Shown: positions 10,300-21,539 of the stretch, piece after piece
Numbering within the stretch: position 1 is the first letter of the stretch
How the letters are laid out: each line of letters starts with the position of its first letter
Origin: Buddleja alternifolia
Taxonomy: Eukaryota > Streptophyta > Magnoliopsida > Lamiales > Scrophulariaceae
Length of the DNA stretch: 64,000 bases
NCBI GenBank assembly: GCA_019426215.1
Contig: CM033399.1
Location: 22,639,022 to 22,703,021, forward strand
Direction of reading: 5' to 3'
Translations under genes and position numbers: made by a program
Notes under the pieces: model-generated
What the model saw: only the letters and a program-made list of their open reading frames with translations
Told to the model about the DNA's origin: nothing
Database searches by the model: none

Positions 10300-13185
10300 C
10301 GTAACCAAATATAATCGAATTTGGTAGGAAAATTTCATTTATGATCACGTAGGATTACATCAATTTCAGATTTAGTCTCATTGGAATTTTAGTTGCACTT
10401 TTGGTCTCAACGGTAAAAAAAAGAATAAAAAAAGGCGAGTGTCATACACGTAGTTGACTACGGAATAACCCGCCGTATTCAAACGTACCAGGTACTTATA
10501 TTTTTCTATTTGTTACTCCGTCCACAATTTTATTTCTTCTTTTAATTTTGGATTTTCCAAAAAAAGTACACATTACGTTCTATGCCCCATGTATCTTACC
10601 CGTATTAAATGCGAGAAGTATCCGATACTAATTTTTAAACATATATGTGTCTCATAACTTTCATATAAATAATAAATATAAATATAAATATATTGAAGTT
10701 GAATCTTACTTGGAGAAGTTTTCCCGATTACATCTGGGCTAGTACCGAACCCATCCCGTTTGGTGCGGGCTTACAAGAGATAAGCAAGTTTTGGATCATT
10801 TTCTCAAGTTTTGGTGTTTTGGACTCAGATTTGCCCGAACCGACCCATTTGGCATAATAAATATAACTAGAAGTGACCCCGTGCCAAGGCACAGGATGGG
10901 ATACTCAATATGTAAAAAGAAAATTTAAAAATATATATTCATCCTTGCATAATTTGTTTATCTATAATCTAAAAAAATATGACTCAATTTCAATGATTAT
11001 TATCGAAATTTCTTTTATATGGGTATTAAATTATATTTATTTTATTTAAAAAATAATAATAAAATATTGGAAATTTTAATTAAAAAATATTAGAAATTAA
11101 AATGAGAGGTAACTATCGTCATTAATACAAACTTTGATTTAATTTTGTTAATTATTATTGGTAAATTTAACCAAACATGAAAAAAGGCGATTTAGGTAAT
11201 TGGACTTAAATAATTACAATGAAGTGGAATTTATAATTATTATATTATATTATGATGAAAATCCTCAATGCTAAGTTGAAGAAATTCAATATATTGTCAT
11301 TTATTGATATGCATGGGAAAGTAGGAGATTAAAAAATATGCATATATGTATTTATCATGTAAACTTGAAAAAGAGAAAAATAAATGGAACACATTACTGA
11401 TTAATGGTTATATAATTTATGTTTTCATTTTGGTTGCAAAATGCACTATGTTTTGAAAGTTTACAATGTTATTTTAAAAAATCCTACAACAATTAATATT
11501 ACTCTAATATGAAATCTAAATAATTGCAAATATTAAATCCAAAAAAGAACTCTAAACATTTGAATTAGAAAATAAATAATAAAATTATTCTAAAAGTAAA
11601 CTCAACTCCTGTGCTCTTATTTCTTTAAAAATGGCCGCTACTACAGCATTTTCAACACTCTCCGCATTTAATCTTTATTCCATATTATGACCAATAAAAT
11701 CTATCTAGCATCAGCCAATAATTTTAACAAAGAAAAAATCAATTTGTGACATATAGATATTATAGTAGGACAGAATAGCAACAGACAAATTATTTAATCA
11801 ACTAAACTTTCTTCTTGATGACTTATGTGTGATTTTTTGGATAATACATTTCATAACTTGCTCGCAGTGCTAACCCGACCCCGACTCCGACTCCGCTACC
11901 TCATTAGATTTTTTTCAATCATCCCTCTTTCACTTCTCGCAATAAAGAATACCCACCTACTCCCCCCTCAATAGCATCCCTCAATGCCCCAAACCGACAC
12001 AAACACCCGACTTAGAAAGGATCTCTTTCGAATTCTCTAGACTCGAGAAGCTTGATGCAGAAACTTCCCAATTCTTGATGGTTTCACCTCCCTCGTCATG
12101 TTCCTTAGCTTAATCGGCAGCGCTGCTAAAGATTCAAAGTTTTTCTTAACACATTTGGGAGTAGTCAAAGCTTGATAGATGGCGAGGACTTGAAAACAAT
12201 CAAAACATAGAAGGTGGTGTGCTGGTAAATGAAAAGACGCCTTTTGGGAGAAGTCAAAGTTTAATAATATTGTCTATTTTTTCAGTTTTTCTTTTTGGGG
12301 TTTTAATATTTCAATATTAATACCAATGTAATTGGGTGCAATTGTCTTTTGATATTATTATTAAAGTTCTTAACTAAATATAATGAAGTTAAATGAGTAA
12401 CACATCTGAAGCTTCTTCTACTTTCCCATTCCAGATTAATTCTAACTTCTCCTATCGCCATTCACATGTGTGCTTATTTGGATGATATGGATTAGAAAAT
12501 TCAAATCTATAGTGATTGCGTTCTTGCAATTGCATATTTCATAACACTTTAATACATAGAAATTAAGATAACACGAAACAAATTGTAAAAGGTGTTAAGA
12601 AACAGAAAAAAATGTAAGTGGATTCTCATTCGGAATTCTTCATCACTGAAAACAAATTTGTAAAACATTAAAAAAGGAAGCTTTGAACTTTAAATTAAAA
12701 AATCAAGTTTAAAATTTCTCATTCTCCAAAAGCACAAATCTCTAAACATTTGAATACAAAACAAAAATTACATCAACAAACTCAATCATCTCCTACTGCT
12801 CTCATTACTTCAAAAGTAGTTACTGTTGCATCATTTTGAATATCTTCCACTGATAATCTTTATTCACAAGCTCCCAACAAAACATTTGCTACATCTTTGG
12901 ATATGAAGAAAAAAAAAGACATTAGCACAATGCATGAATAATAATTAAAACTATTTAAATGAAAGATAAATAAATAAATTTATATATTTAATGCTCTTTC
13001 CACAAACTAATATTAGGGTTCTTCAATACCTTATATTGTTGGATCTTGACAAATATATTATATAAGTATTTTATTGGCTCATTTTTCATGTTCTCTTCTG
13101 CATAAAAAAATCAAAGTGACGACCTCAGACGACTATATTAAAGAACCTTCTTCCGCATAAAAAGTTCTTCATAAAACATCTTCCA
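10300..13185. other. AT-rich intergenic DNA with repeat fragments
   Basis: No coding region is supported. It holds a second copy of the repeat at 5770-5910 (10725-10865, same orientation). Next to it is a GC-rich palindromic block near 10870 (GTGACCCCGTGCCAAGGCAC), the look of a transposon terminus. A related block occurs near 20062. From 11000 to 13180 I see only AT-rich sequence with no sustained reading frame. Confidence 0.6.
10725..10865. repeat. Second copy of the 5.8-kb dispersed repeat
   Basis: It shares TACCGAACCCATC, TTTGGTGCGGGCTTACA and CTCAAGTTTTGGTGTTTTGG with 5770-5910 in the same order. There are scattered substitutions, including CGCCCCATTT versus CGACCCATTT. Non-coding. Confidence 0.8.
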
Positions 13186-13189
13186 TTAT

Positions 13190-13407
13190 TCTAACCCTGA
13201 TTTAAGAAATCTAAGTGTTACCCTACTTTGGTAATTGCTAAATCGCTAAGTCTAAGCTATCTCCATTCAAGCGCTTATCCAAGCACTTAGCTTTTTTAAA
13301 GCGTTCAAAGGATTTGTGGAAAGAACATTTTTTAGTTTGAGAAAACGTTAGGGTGTATTCGACCTCCCCTCTTCTAGACCCTTTCCGTATGCCACTTGGG
13401 ATCAACA
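13190..13407 (+). repeat. SIRE-like LTR 3' fragment
   Basis: It matches 57040-57230 for most of its length (ACCCTACTTTGGTAATTGCT, AGCGCTTATCCAAGC, CCTCTTCTAGACC). It ends at ATCAACA in the same way as the LTR end at 680. There is no internal element sequence after it, so it is a solo or truncated LTR. No target-site duplication could be confirmed. Confidence 0.7.
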
Positions 13408-13424
13408 AGTATTGAGCTCGAGTT

Positions 13425-14100
13425 CCACTTGATGAGAAGCTCGAGCCTATGAGACTCTGCTCGAGCCAGACAAAACTTGAGCTCGAGTCAAACTCGACTC
13501 GAGCCGACTTGTTATCCTCGTGAGCTAGCTCTACTCAAGTTGCAGCCCTAGTCTGAGTTGATTGCTAAAGGTCAAGAGTAAAATTGAGTTTAGGCTTCAG
13601 ATGTATAAAATTAATTATCTTTTGCTATTAAGCATCTACGGTTGTCAATTAAGCTGGATGAGCTACGCTTGCTTAGGCTTACGCTCGATTTGATATTGAA
13701 CGAGTTTTTGTATACAGGGCTTGACTTTATGAGCTGCAAGCCGAGTTTGAGACAATTTGAATTCAAAATTTTAATATTTTTATTTCTTGTATAATTAATA
13801 AGATAAATATAGTAATTAAAATATAACAAAATAATTTCAATATACTACAAAATTTTCCCAATCAAATTAAATGCTTCTATAGAACTCATATCATAATTCA
13901 TATGTAACTACGCGTAATAAAAATTCTTTCAACTTACTTCAGAAACTCACTATATTAACTATCTTTCTGTATCGTTTCTCTATCAAAGAGCATTTACGAT
14001 TGACTAAATTATTTACTATTTTTAAATTGAATTATTCATGTTATCGTTGTACTATAGATTTTCATTTATAAGTTACGGGTGAATCCTATAAAATCTTATG
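13425..14100. repeat. Degenerate GAGCTCGAG-rich MITE fragments
   Basis: The segment at 13430-13556 repeats GCTCGAG and ends at TTGCAGCCCTA. The segment at 13629-13760 (GGTTGTCAATTAAGC, CTTACGCTCGATTTGA, GAGCTGCAAGCCGAG) resembles the left part of the hAT-like MITE at 22310-22935. Both look like older, partial copies of that superfamily. Non-coding. Confidence 0.5.
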
Positions 14101-14111
14101 TGTTAATATAT

Positions 14112-14248
14112 TTGTTAGAGTTTATATAGGTTTAGTATTCCTTTTATATTAGATGTCTATTGTTATTTCCGTATTTACTATTTCCTTGTAATCTCTATAT
14201 AAACCTTATTCATTATCAATTATATTCAAGGGGAATTACATTATAACA
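14112..14248 (+). repeat. Probable copia solo-LTR fragment
   Basis: It begins TGTTAGAGTTTATATAGG, has CTCTATATAAACC as a TATA-like block, and ends at about TTATAACA, giving a TG...CA structure typical of short copia LTRs. The following 14250-14600 contains ATGGCCGCCC near 14291, but the frame is short and unrecognised. No target-site duplication was found. Confidence 0.4.
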
Positions 14249-14599
14249 TCATATCATCCTAAACCTAATCTTGGGCCTACCACAACAGCCATGGCCGCCC
14301 TCTTTCATCTACCGCCGGCCACCGGATCTTCCGTTGTTGTCCCCTTCGTCGCATCGGTGACTATAGTCATAGCTCCACTCCTAAAATTTTTCCCTTTTTT
14401 ATGTCCATATAAGTTGTTTTTCCCTCAACGCATAATTATTTACTAAACAGACTTCAGCAACTCAAAAATCCTCTAATCTTGGATTTTTTGCGCGTTTTTG
14501 ATCACCGTTTCCATCGGTTCATCACAGGTAATTTTTACTTTCTTTTTCTCCTATGTCTTTTTTTCTCTACTGTTATTTTTTATTTTGGTTTTAGTACTG

Positions 14600-14995
14600 T
14601 GTGACCCTCCATAATGTCTACCGTTGAAGAATCCATATTCACCCCAAATCCCCCAACCACTCGCCCAACTCAAATCCATATTCACCCCAAATCCTCCATA
14701 ATGTCTTATTTGGAAGAATGGAAGATGAAAGGTCTCAAGCCCTATTTATAGGCTTAGCTTAAGTTCTTTAGAGCAATACTTTAATTTCTTAGTGTCTCTT
14801 TTCTTTTTGGATTCTTTTCCTTTAAATTCCTAAACTAAACCATGTAGCATAGAAGCCCATCATAGATGTGATTTAAGAGCTAAGGTCCTTTTCTTGAAAA
14901 CAAATTAACTATGAAGGACATTACGAATATAGTGAAGATACATAATAAAAAAAACTTTAACTAGTCCATTTCAATTAAGGAAATCTAGGTTATCA
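14600..14995 (-). repeat. 3' LTR (partial) of the chromovirus remnant
   Basis: On the minus strand this follows a polypurine tract (TTTTAAGGGGGTA, 15001-15013) and starts near TGATAACCTAG. It contains a TATA box (TATAAATA, plus positions 14743-14750). A short direct repeat, AATCCATATTCACCCCAAAT, occurs at about 14629 and 14674. The far LTR boundary is not resolved. Confidence 0.5.
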
Positions 14996-15009
14996 TAGTC
15001 TACCCCCTT

Positions 15010-16045
15010 AAAAGAATTTGATCCCCAAATTCTCACCTGATAAAAGGTACAGATGGTGCTTTCGCATATATTCCTCGGCCTCCCAGGTCGCTTCTTCTGA
15101 TTTGTCGTGGTTTTGCCATATCACCTTGACCAATGGAATTTTTTTTTCGAAGTTCACGAACGTTTTGATCCACAATCCTTATTGGTTTCTCCACATAAAT
15201 CAAATTGCCCTGAACTGGTATTGCATCTACCTTGAGTACATGTTAAGGATCAAGCCGGTATTCCTTTAACCTGCTTACGTGAAAGACATCATGCAATCTA
15301 AAAAGTGCTGGTGAGAGTGCCAATTGATACGCCACTTTTCCAATTAGTTTCAAGATCTTGAAAGGTCCAACATATCTAGGGCTTAACTTTCCACTTTTCT
15401 TAGGCTGGATAATGCCTCTCCGAGGAGATAGCCACAACAATACCTCATCTCCGACTGAAAATTCTAAGTCACTTCTTCTTTGATCAGCGTAACTCTTCTG
15501 GCGACTCTGTGCGGTTTTCATTCGCTCTTGAACAATTTGGATTTTATCTATAGCTTCTTGTACCAAATCTAATTGTGGGAACGTTGATTGTTCCTGATTC
15601 TTCCTCTTAGGAATCCATTTATCTTCGACTTCCCAATGAGCTGGCGATCTGCACTTTCGCCCATATAGTGCTTCATATGGCACCATTCCAATTGTGGCCT
15701 GATAGCTATTGTTATAAGCAAATTTTGCTAAAGCTAGGTATTGATCCCAGTTTTCTTTAAAATCCAAAAGACATGCTCGCAACATATCTTCTAGTATTTG
15801 AATGACTTGCTCAGATTGTCCACCCGACTGAGGGTGGGCTGTTGTGCCAAAGCTTAACTTAGTTTCTGATGCAGCATGTAAGCCCTTCCAAAATTGTGAA
15901 ACGAACCTTGGGTCTCTATCAGAGACAATGTTAACCGGAACACCATGTAGTCTCACAATTTCTTTAATGTATAAACGGGCTAACTTATGGAGAGGATCCA
16001 CCTTCCGAATTGGTAAGATATGAGCTGATTTTGTTATATTTATAG
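15010..16045 (-). pseudogene. Ty3/gypsy chromovirus integrase and chromodomain remnant
   Basis: The minus strand encodes the C-terminal integrase of a plant chromovirus (Del/Tekay-like). An open stretch of about 250 residues (16001-15243) covers part of the catalytic core, with Asp in SDRDPRF and Glu in GQSEQ. It continues through the AYNNSYQATIG / YEALYGRKCRSP block and the GPFKIL...LHDVFHVSRLKEY C-terminal domain. After stops and a frame change, a chromodomain-like segment (IPLVKVIWQNH...EEATWEAEEYM) lies at about 15150-15030. Everything upstream (gag, protease, RT, RNase H) is missing beyond about 16045, where similarity stops. The catalytic core lacks its N-terminal part, so it is non-functional. 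Confidence 0.9.
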
Positions 16046-17960
16046 ATACTAGTTAACTTTGAAACTTTTACAGGACTATATTGTGTCTTCTGGGAATACT
16101 AGGTACAAAATTTGGGATTTTTTGTTAAAAAGGGAATTTTATAAAAATTATAAAATTCAAGCTGTCAAGGTCAAAAAACTATTTCAAAACAGCCCGATCT
16201 TGTTAAAACACTTACTTAGAAATGTCCATTGATTCTAAAATTTTTACTAGATCTTCTTCAATGTACCTTGAATGTTTCTGAAAAAATTTAGATTTAAACT
16301 CAAATCTTACGAATTTTAAAATTGTCTGAGCTACAACCACGCAAAACTGTTTTTATTAGGTTCTTGTTAATTTATGAATTTAATTGGTTATAGCCTAATT
16401 GTAAAGAATGTGGTAATTATGCATAATCATGTAGTTCATAGTATTACATAGGTTAAGCTAGGAAGATTATTAAGACCGAGTTTGAAGAATAGGATCCTAA
16501 TATGATTCTTGGATTAGCAGGTGGTGTTGGTGACCTGCTCGAGGACTACGCAAAATAATTTGATTGCATACGGTGAGTTGCCACTCGAAAACTATGTCTA
16601 TGGATTTTAGAATTGGAAGGAAGTGTGTTGTGAACTTGTATATGTATATATCTATATTTCTTAGCATGATTGACTATTTCAAATGCAACTAAATCTCAAT
16701 ACTATCAAAATTACATCAATACTCTACATGCATGATTGGTTTTAAAGACAACTGCATATATGTTTCAAAAATACTTTGCAAACATGATTTCAAAAAAAAC
16801 ACCGGTTTCATGGATTTCTCGGAACTACTCCATTATTTGGTCCTCGTATCGTGTCAAAATGTCGTGTTGCATTTAACTTGAGATCATGTTGCATTATATG
16901 TGGTGGAGTGTCGGGGCCATGTGTCGGACGTGGCTAGGGCTGGTTTCGGCCGATCAAGCATAGGCTTGCGGTCTTAAACAGTTCCCACTATCTACAACCA
17001 TATCCTAACACCCAAAGATGGAGTGTTCTGAGGGTGAATGGGTCATAGAAATTGGATTGTGGCATACCCGGATATGACCAAATCGGCATCGCGAGCCTTC
17101 GTGGAGAGGTATAAGGTGATTGGCTTATAAGCCATGTGTTCAGAGGTGATAAGGAAGAAGCAGTGGGACCCAAAGCGTCATGAGCAAAGTCATCGGACAT
17201 GACGTCATTGCTAGCATGGCCCCCTCCTGCTTAAGTGTGCTGTGAAATTACTTGTTTCGTTGCATGTACAAGTTACATTTTACTTGTTTAATTGCATAAA
17301 AAGACTTCTTGTTTCACTACATGTAAAGAGTGCTTATTTAGTTTCCTACTGCATCGCATCACTACATAAACGAAAATTTTAGCATCATACAGTTTGTCAA
17401 AGTACTTTAATTTTCTAAACCCTTGTTTAAATAATTCGTCAATTTGTGCTTCTACGATCTTTAAATAAAGCTTATGCTATTCCACCTTGTTTGACACCTT
17501 TTGGGTTTAAAAACTTTGAAACAAAGCACCTTTCACGCGATCACTGGCACTTACTAAGCCTTTGCTTACGTATTATTCTTTTCTATCTTCCTTCCAGTTA
17601 TAGATAGATTCGACAGTGGAACTAGTTCAGATGATTGCCGAGTATAGTCTTGGTAAATCGTAGCAATGGACTTTTGTAGTAGGAGTAATGTCTTCTTTCA
17701 CTTTTGTTGTTAGCGATCTTAGAAATTATGACCCTACTCGATAAGAGATATGCTTTTTGGGTTTGGTTAAGCATGTCATGAAGGTGTATGGATAAGTTTG
17801 TCGTAATGCTAGACCGTAGTGTTTTAGCTATAATGTTTTCCGTTGTTAGTTGTCTTGTCATAACCTATGTATGAATGAACCATGTCTTAAGTTGAATCTT
17901 AGAATGTGTTGGATCATATTTGAATGTGTATGGGGGCGTTACAATATATATATATATATA
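16046..17960. other. Non-coding stretch
   Basis: No gene is supported. The part at about 16880-17240 is more GC-rich and repeat-like, and 17880-17950 ends with GGGGGCGTTACAA before a (TA)n tract. These may be gypsy LTR or UTR fragments, but I could not define boundaries. Confidence 0.4.
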
Positions 17961-17999
17961 TCCTTACAACGGTAAATACACATTTAAAATGGAAGGAAT

Positions 18000-19245
18000 T
18001 CTAAATGGTTGCAATGGTATGGTTTCAAGAGTTAAGTAACTCGTCAAAAGCCACAATCATTCGAAGCACTCGTCCGTCTTAATTGCTAATGGGATTGTAA
18101 TCTAAAATAATTTATTATTATTTATATCTTATGAATATCCTAACTTAATGTATTTTGAAAATAGAAATTTCCAACAATTCCTCAACATTTTCAAAATAAA
18201 CAAAAAGAAGAAAAAATCAAACTTAAATCTATAATTAAAATATGGTGTAATCAATAGGTGGAGTACCCTTGAACATAAAGATCGAACTAAATAGATCAGG
18301 CTCCGTGACTAAACGGATTAAACCTTGATCTTGTCAATGAGTTGTCTAAAGTATTGAGTTCCACCATACTCGGGTGATGGTGACACAAAAGCCGCACGTT
18401 AAAGGTCATGTGCTTATCCTGTGTTCATGAGTGTTCTAGGATTTCACTAGAAAAAATCCATTGGATGCGACCCTGACATCCTACACTCACATAGGCAAGC
18501 TTATAAAAAGTGCTTTCACTCACTCCAACTTAAATAAGCCTATAAGTATGTTAAGGACCATATGTCCAACCCTCCAAATTTGTGAAAGATTAAAGTACAT
18601 CACCTCATAGAAATAGGATTTATCACAAAAATTTAATTGATGTACTCGGAAAGTATCCAAGTTTCCTTTCCAATTGATTGGCATAAAGTTAAAGTTGCCT
18701 TGAACTTTTAAAAAGATATTATACAAATATCTTAATTAAAGTAGGCTACAAGTTTAGCTATCCCAACTTGCACTAGTGCTTATCCTATTTCCCTCAAGAT
18801 TTGAAAAACTTTCTTTAAAAAGCGCTTTAGTAAGTGCATCCGCTTAACATCTCATAGTCTTTATGACTTCTCCATTTCCACTAATTGTGGTATTTAGCAA
18901 TATTCTCTAGAAAAATATTTAGACTTGCTTGTAAATCATTTATTTTCGCCAAGGGGAAAAATACCTTGTAATCGAATTACTTGTTAATTGGTTGAGTAGG
19001 CCCCTCTATGAAAGATACATGCATTTGGAATCTTTCTCATCAAAATATATATCCTTACCTCCTAGTGACATATATAGTCACGTATTCAGATTTCATCACA
19101 TAGATCCATTTCTTTGACGACCAATTCACCGCATGACCATCGAGCGTAAAAAACCATCCACCAATTGACTTAGAGCCAACTTCTTGTAAGCCCAATTTGC
19201 ATCACTAAGACATTCCAAAGGAGAACTCCACAATACTGTAAATAA
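18000..19245 (-). mobile_element. 3' remnant of a Ty1/copia element (RNase H, 3' UTR, LTR)
   Basis: On the minus strand, 19240-18760 contains decayed RNase H sequence: SDANW, a HAVNWSSKKW block and ADALTKALFKESF, the usual copia C terminus. A long 3' untranslated segment follows (18750-18180). The LTR then appears to begin with TGTTGGAAATTTC near 18175. Stops and frameshifts are present throughout, and RT and everything upstream are absent. Confidence 0.65.
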
Positions 19246-19249
19246 TAAT

Positions 19250-19800
19250 TACCATTGCTCTATGAATGGAGGGGCGAGAGAGAGAGAGACAGTAGAGTGT
19301 CTGTGAGTGAGAGGCAGAAATGAATGGAGGGGAATGTGATGGCTTTCTTTAATTTCTAACTTTCTAACTTATTTAAAGTGAAATTAGATATTTAGCCCCA
19401 AAATTATTTGAAATTCCATATTAGCCCCCACTATAAATAAAAATTATATATTATTTGTAAACTCTTTTGATTTTTGGTTCAGTTCGGTTAACCGAGTCCC
19501 AAAACCAAAACCGAAATTGAAAATCTTAAGAAATAAAAATCAAAACCTAACCCGGGGGGGGGGGGGCACTTAATAATTTGAAGGGGGGCACTAATGTAAT
19601 TAAAAAATTAAAATTTGCAAATATGTTTATATTAAGGGGGAAAAATAAATTGTCAGTGGGGGCACTGCCCCCCCCCCCTAGAAATGGGTAGATCCGCCCC
19701 TGCCGGTATTCGAACTTATGTTCTCCTTCTTACGGGGATGGGAGATGCTTACCACTTCACCAACACTATATTGGTCCCTAGCTTTTTTTCATTCTAGATA
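19250..19800. repeat. Repeat-rich stretch: G/C homopolymers, hAT-like end and SINE fragment
   Basis: A GA-rich tract lies at 19270-19320. A G run (about 19554-19566) and a C run (about 19666-19678) bracket about 110 bases and precede GGTAGATCCGCCCCTG, which resembles a hAT-like MITE terminus. Next to it, 19697-19775 on the minus strand reads TTGGTGAAGTGGTAAGC...AGTTCGAATAC. These are a box A and box B of the SINE family found complete at 6960-7143. Confidence 0.5.
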
Positions 19801-21530
19801 TTTGACAAAGCATTATATCGGCCCGGCAAGTAGATCGTCGAAAGATAATTGAACTGATTATGAATGCTGTTTCTTATCATTGTACAAAATTCAAAACATT
19901 AAAGTCACACTTCTCAAATGAGATTTATCTCGTTGCTTGCTCCCGCCCCTAAAGAAGATTAATATTACCTTTGATCCGAGTGAGAACAAATAGGGATATC
20001 GATGGTTAAATACCAAATATAAAGAGTTAACTAATAGAGTGCTAAGAAATATACATTTACTAGTGTGTGGCCCATGCTATGCACGGGAATTATTCGACAT
20101 GTGGCATTGTCTAAAGAATGAATTCATATGAACTAAGAATTCAATCTATACACATTCCTTAATTTAATCTATATTAAAAAGATGAATATCATTTTCTTTT
20201 GTAAAGTTGAGACTACCAAAGAATTTGGAAAACCTACCAAATCACATTGCATGAATATTTATCAACGACAATATAAATAGTATATTGATTGACTTGTGAA
20301 CTTTATGTTTAGTTTGTTTTTTATCGTGCGCTCCAATAAGAACATGTCATTAAGTCAAGAAAAATGTTGTTTACATTTTCCAAAATAAAACTCCCAACTC
20401 ATTAAAATAAAAGATAACACATAATGGCCAAATGCACAATAATATTAAATTTTTAATTCCATTTTCATTACAAATATGTACACAACTCAATTTTGGGGTA
20501 GGTGTTCAATTGTGATTTTCAGTACCCACCTAACTTCATTATTTAGGTACAGTGGTTTGAAAATTTTGTGTTAATCTCGGGTTTTAGCTACAATTGAATC
20601 GGAATCTAATATTTTGGGTCGACTAATCATGTAGAGATAACCTACCGGATGTATCCAATCAAATATCCAAAAAACAAAATAAAATAAGAATTTAGACATA
20701 AGATTGGGCTTGACAACGTTTTCTTCTAACTTTATTTCCTTTTTTCAAAATTCAAAATCGTAAAATCATTTGCAGTCTTCGACTTGCATTTTTTAAGGAT
20801 AGGACTCGGTTTCCAAAATAAAAAAAAAGCTTGAACCCTCAATTCTTAAATGTCCCTTTCAAAGATACATTGGCTTGAAACAAAGTGAAATAAACTTTAT
20901 CTAACGGTTTCTTATAAACTTGTGCTTCGACGTTCTTTCAAGCTTTCATTCTTCCCTTTTGAGACTACTCCTTAAGATGTATGACAATTTCCTGCATCCA
21001 GAAGCGAAACGGAGAAAAAAGAATTCCGTATCAATATTCTCCACTTCAAAAAGATAACAACTAATAGTGTTTGGAAAAATTACTTAATAGACTCAATTGT
21101 AATAAACTTTGGATAACAAAAATGTCAGAGTAAGAAAAGATTACTTCAACGAACTCAGTAGAACCCAATTGAAATATTGGCAGATAAATCAACAGTATAA
21201 AACATTTTCGAACTCAACATATGTTGTTGAGAACACTTTAGCCCCCCAACCTATTAATTTTGACACCGGACTACCCAATCTTTGTCATATGTTATACTCA
21301 ATTCTGATATGAATCTATACTCGGGATGATAATGATATGCAACATATTTGACCATTTTATAGTTTTCAAAAGAATTTGTTCCATGTAATTTATATCTCAA
21401 ACTTATAATGTAAATGTACTTTTTTGAAAAATATTTCACTTGAGAAACAATAAACCCATAGAGCAAATTAAGCTGCTGATACAATACAACTATATTTCTG
21501 GAAAAGGAGATTAAATTAAATTTAAGAAGA
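19801..21530. other. AT-rich intergenic DNA
   Basis: No coding region is supported; short open frames lack any recognisable domain. A GC-rich palindromic block near 20062 (GTGGCCCATGCTATGCACGG) resembles a transposon terminus and is similar in layout to the block near 10870. Confidence 0.5.
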
Positions 21531-21539
21531 AGAAGCAAG

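Noticed and set aside
14281..14460. ATGGCCGCC start and a GC-rich stretch that looked like a gene start
   Set aside because: The frame is short, shows no domain and follows an LTR-like segment; probably element leader sequence.
16880..17240. GC-richer block as a possible minus-strand gene (70-residue frame)
   Set aside because: No domain, no start context and no splice structure; it resembles repeat DNA.
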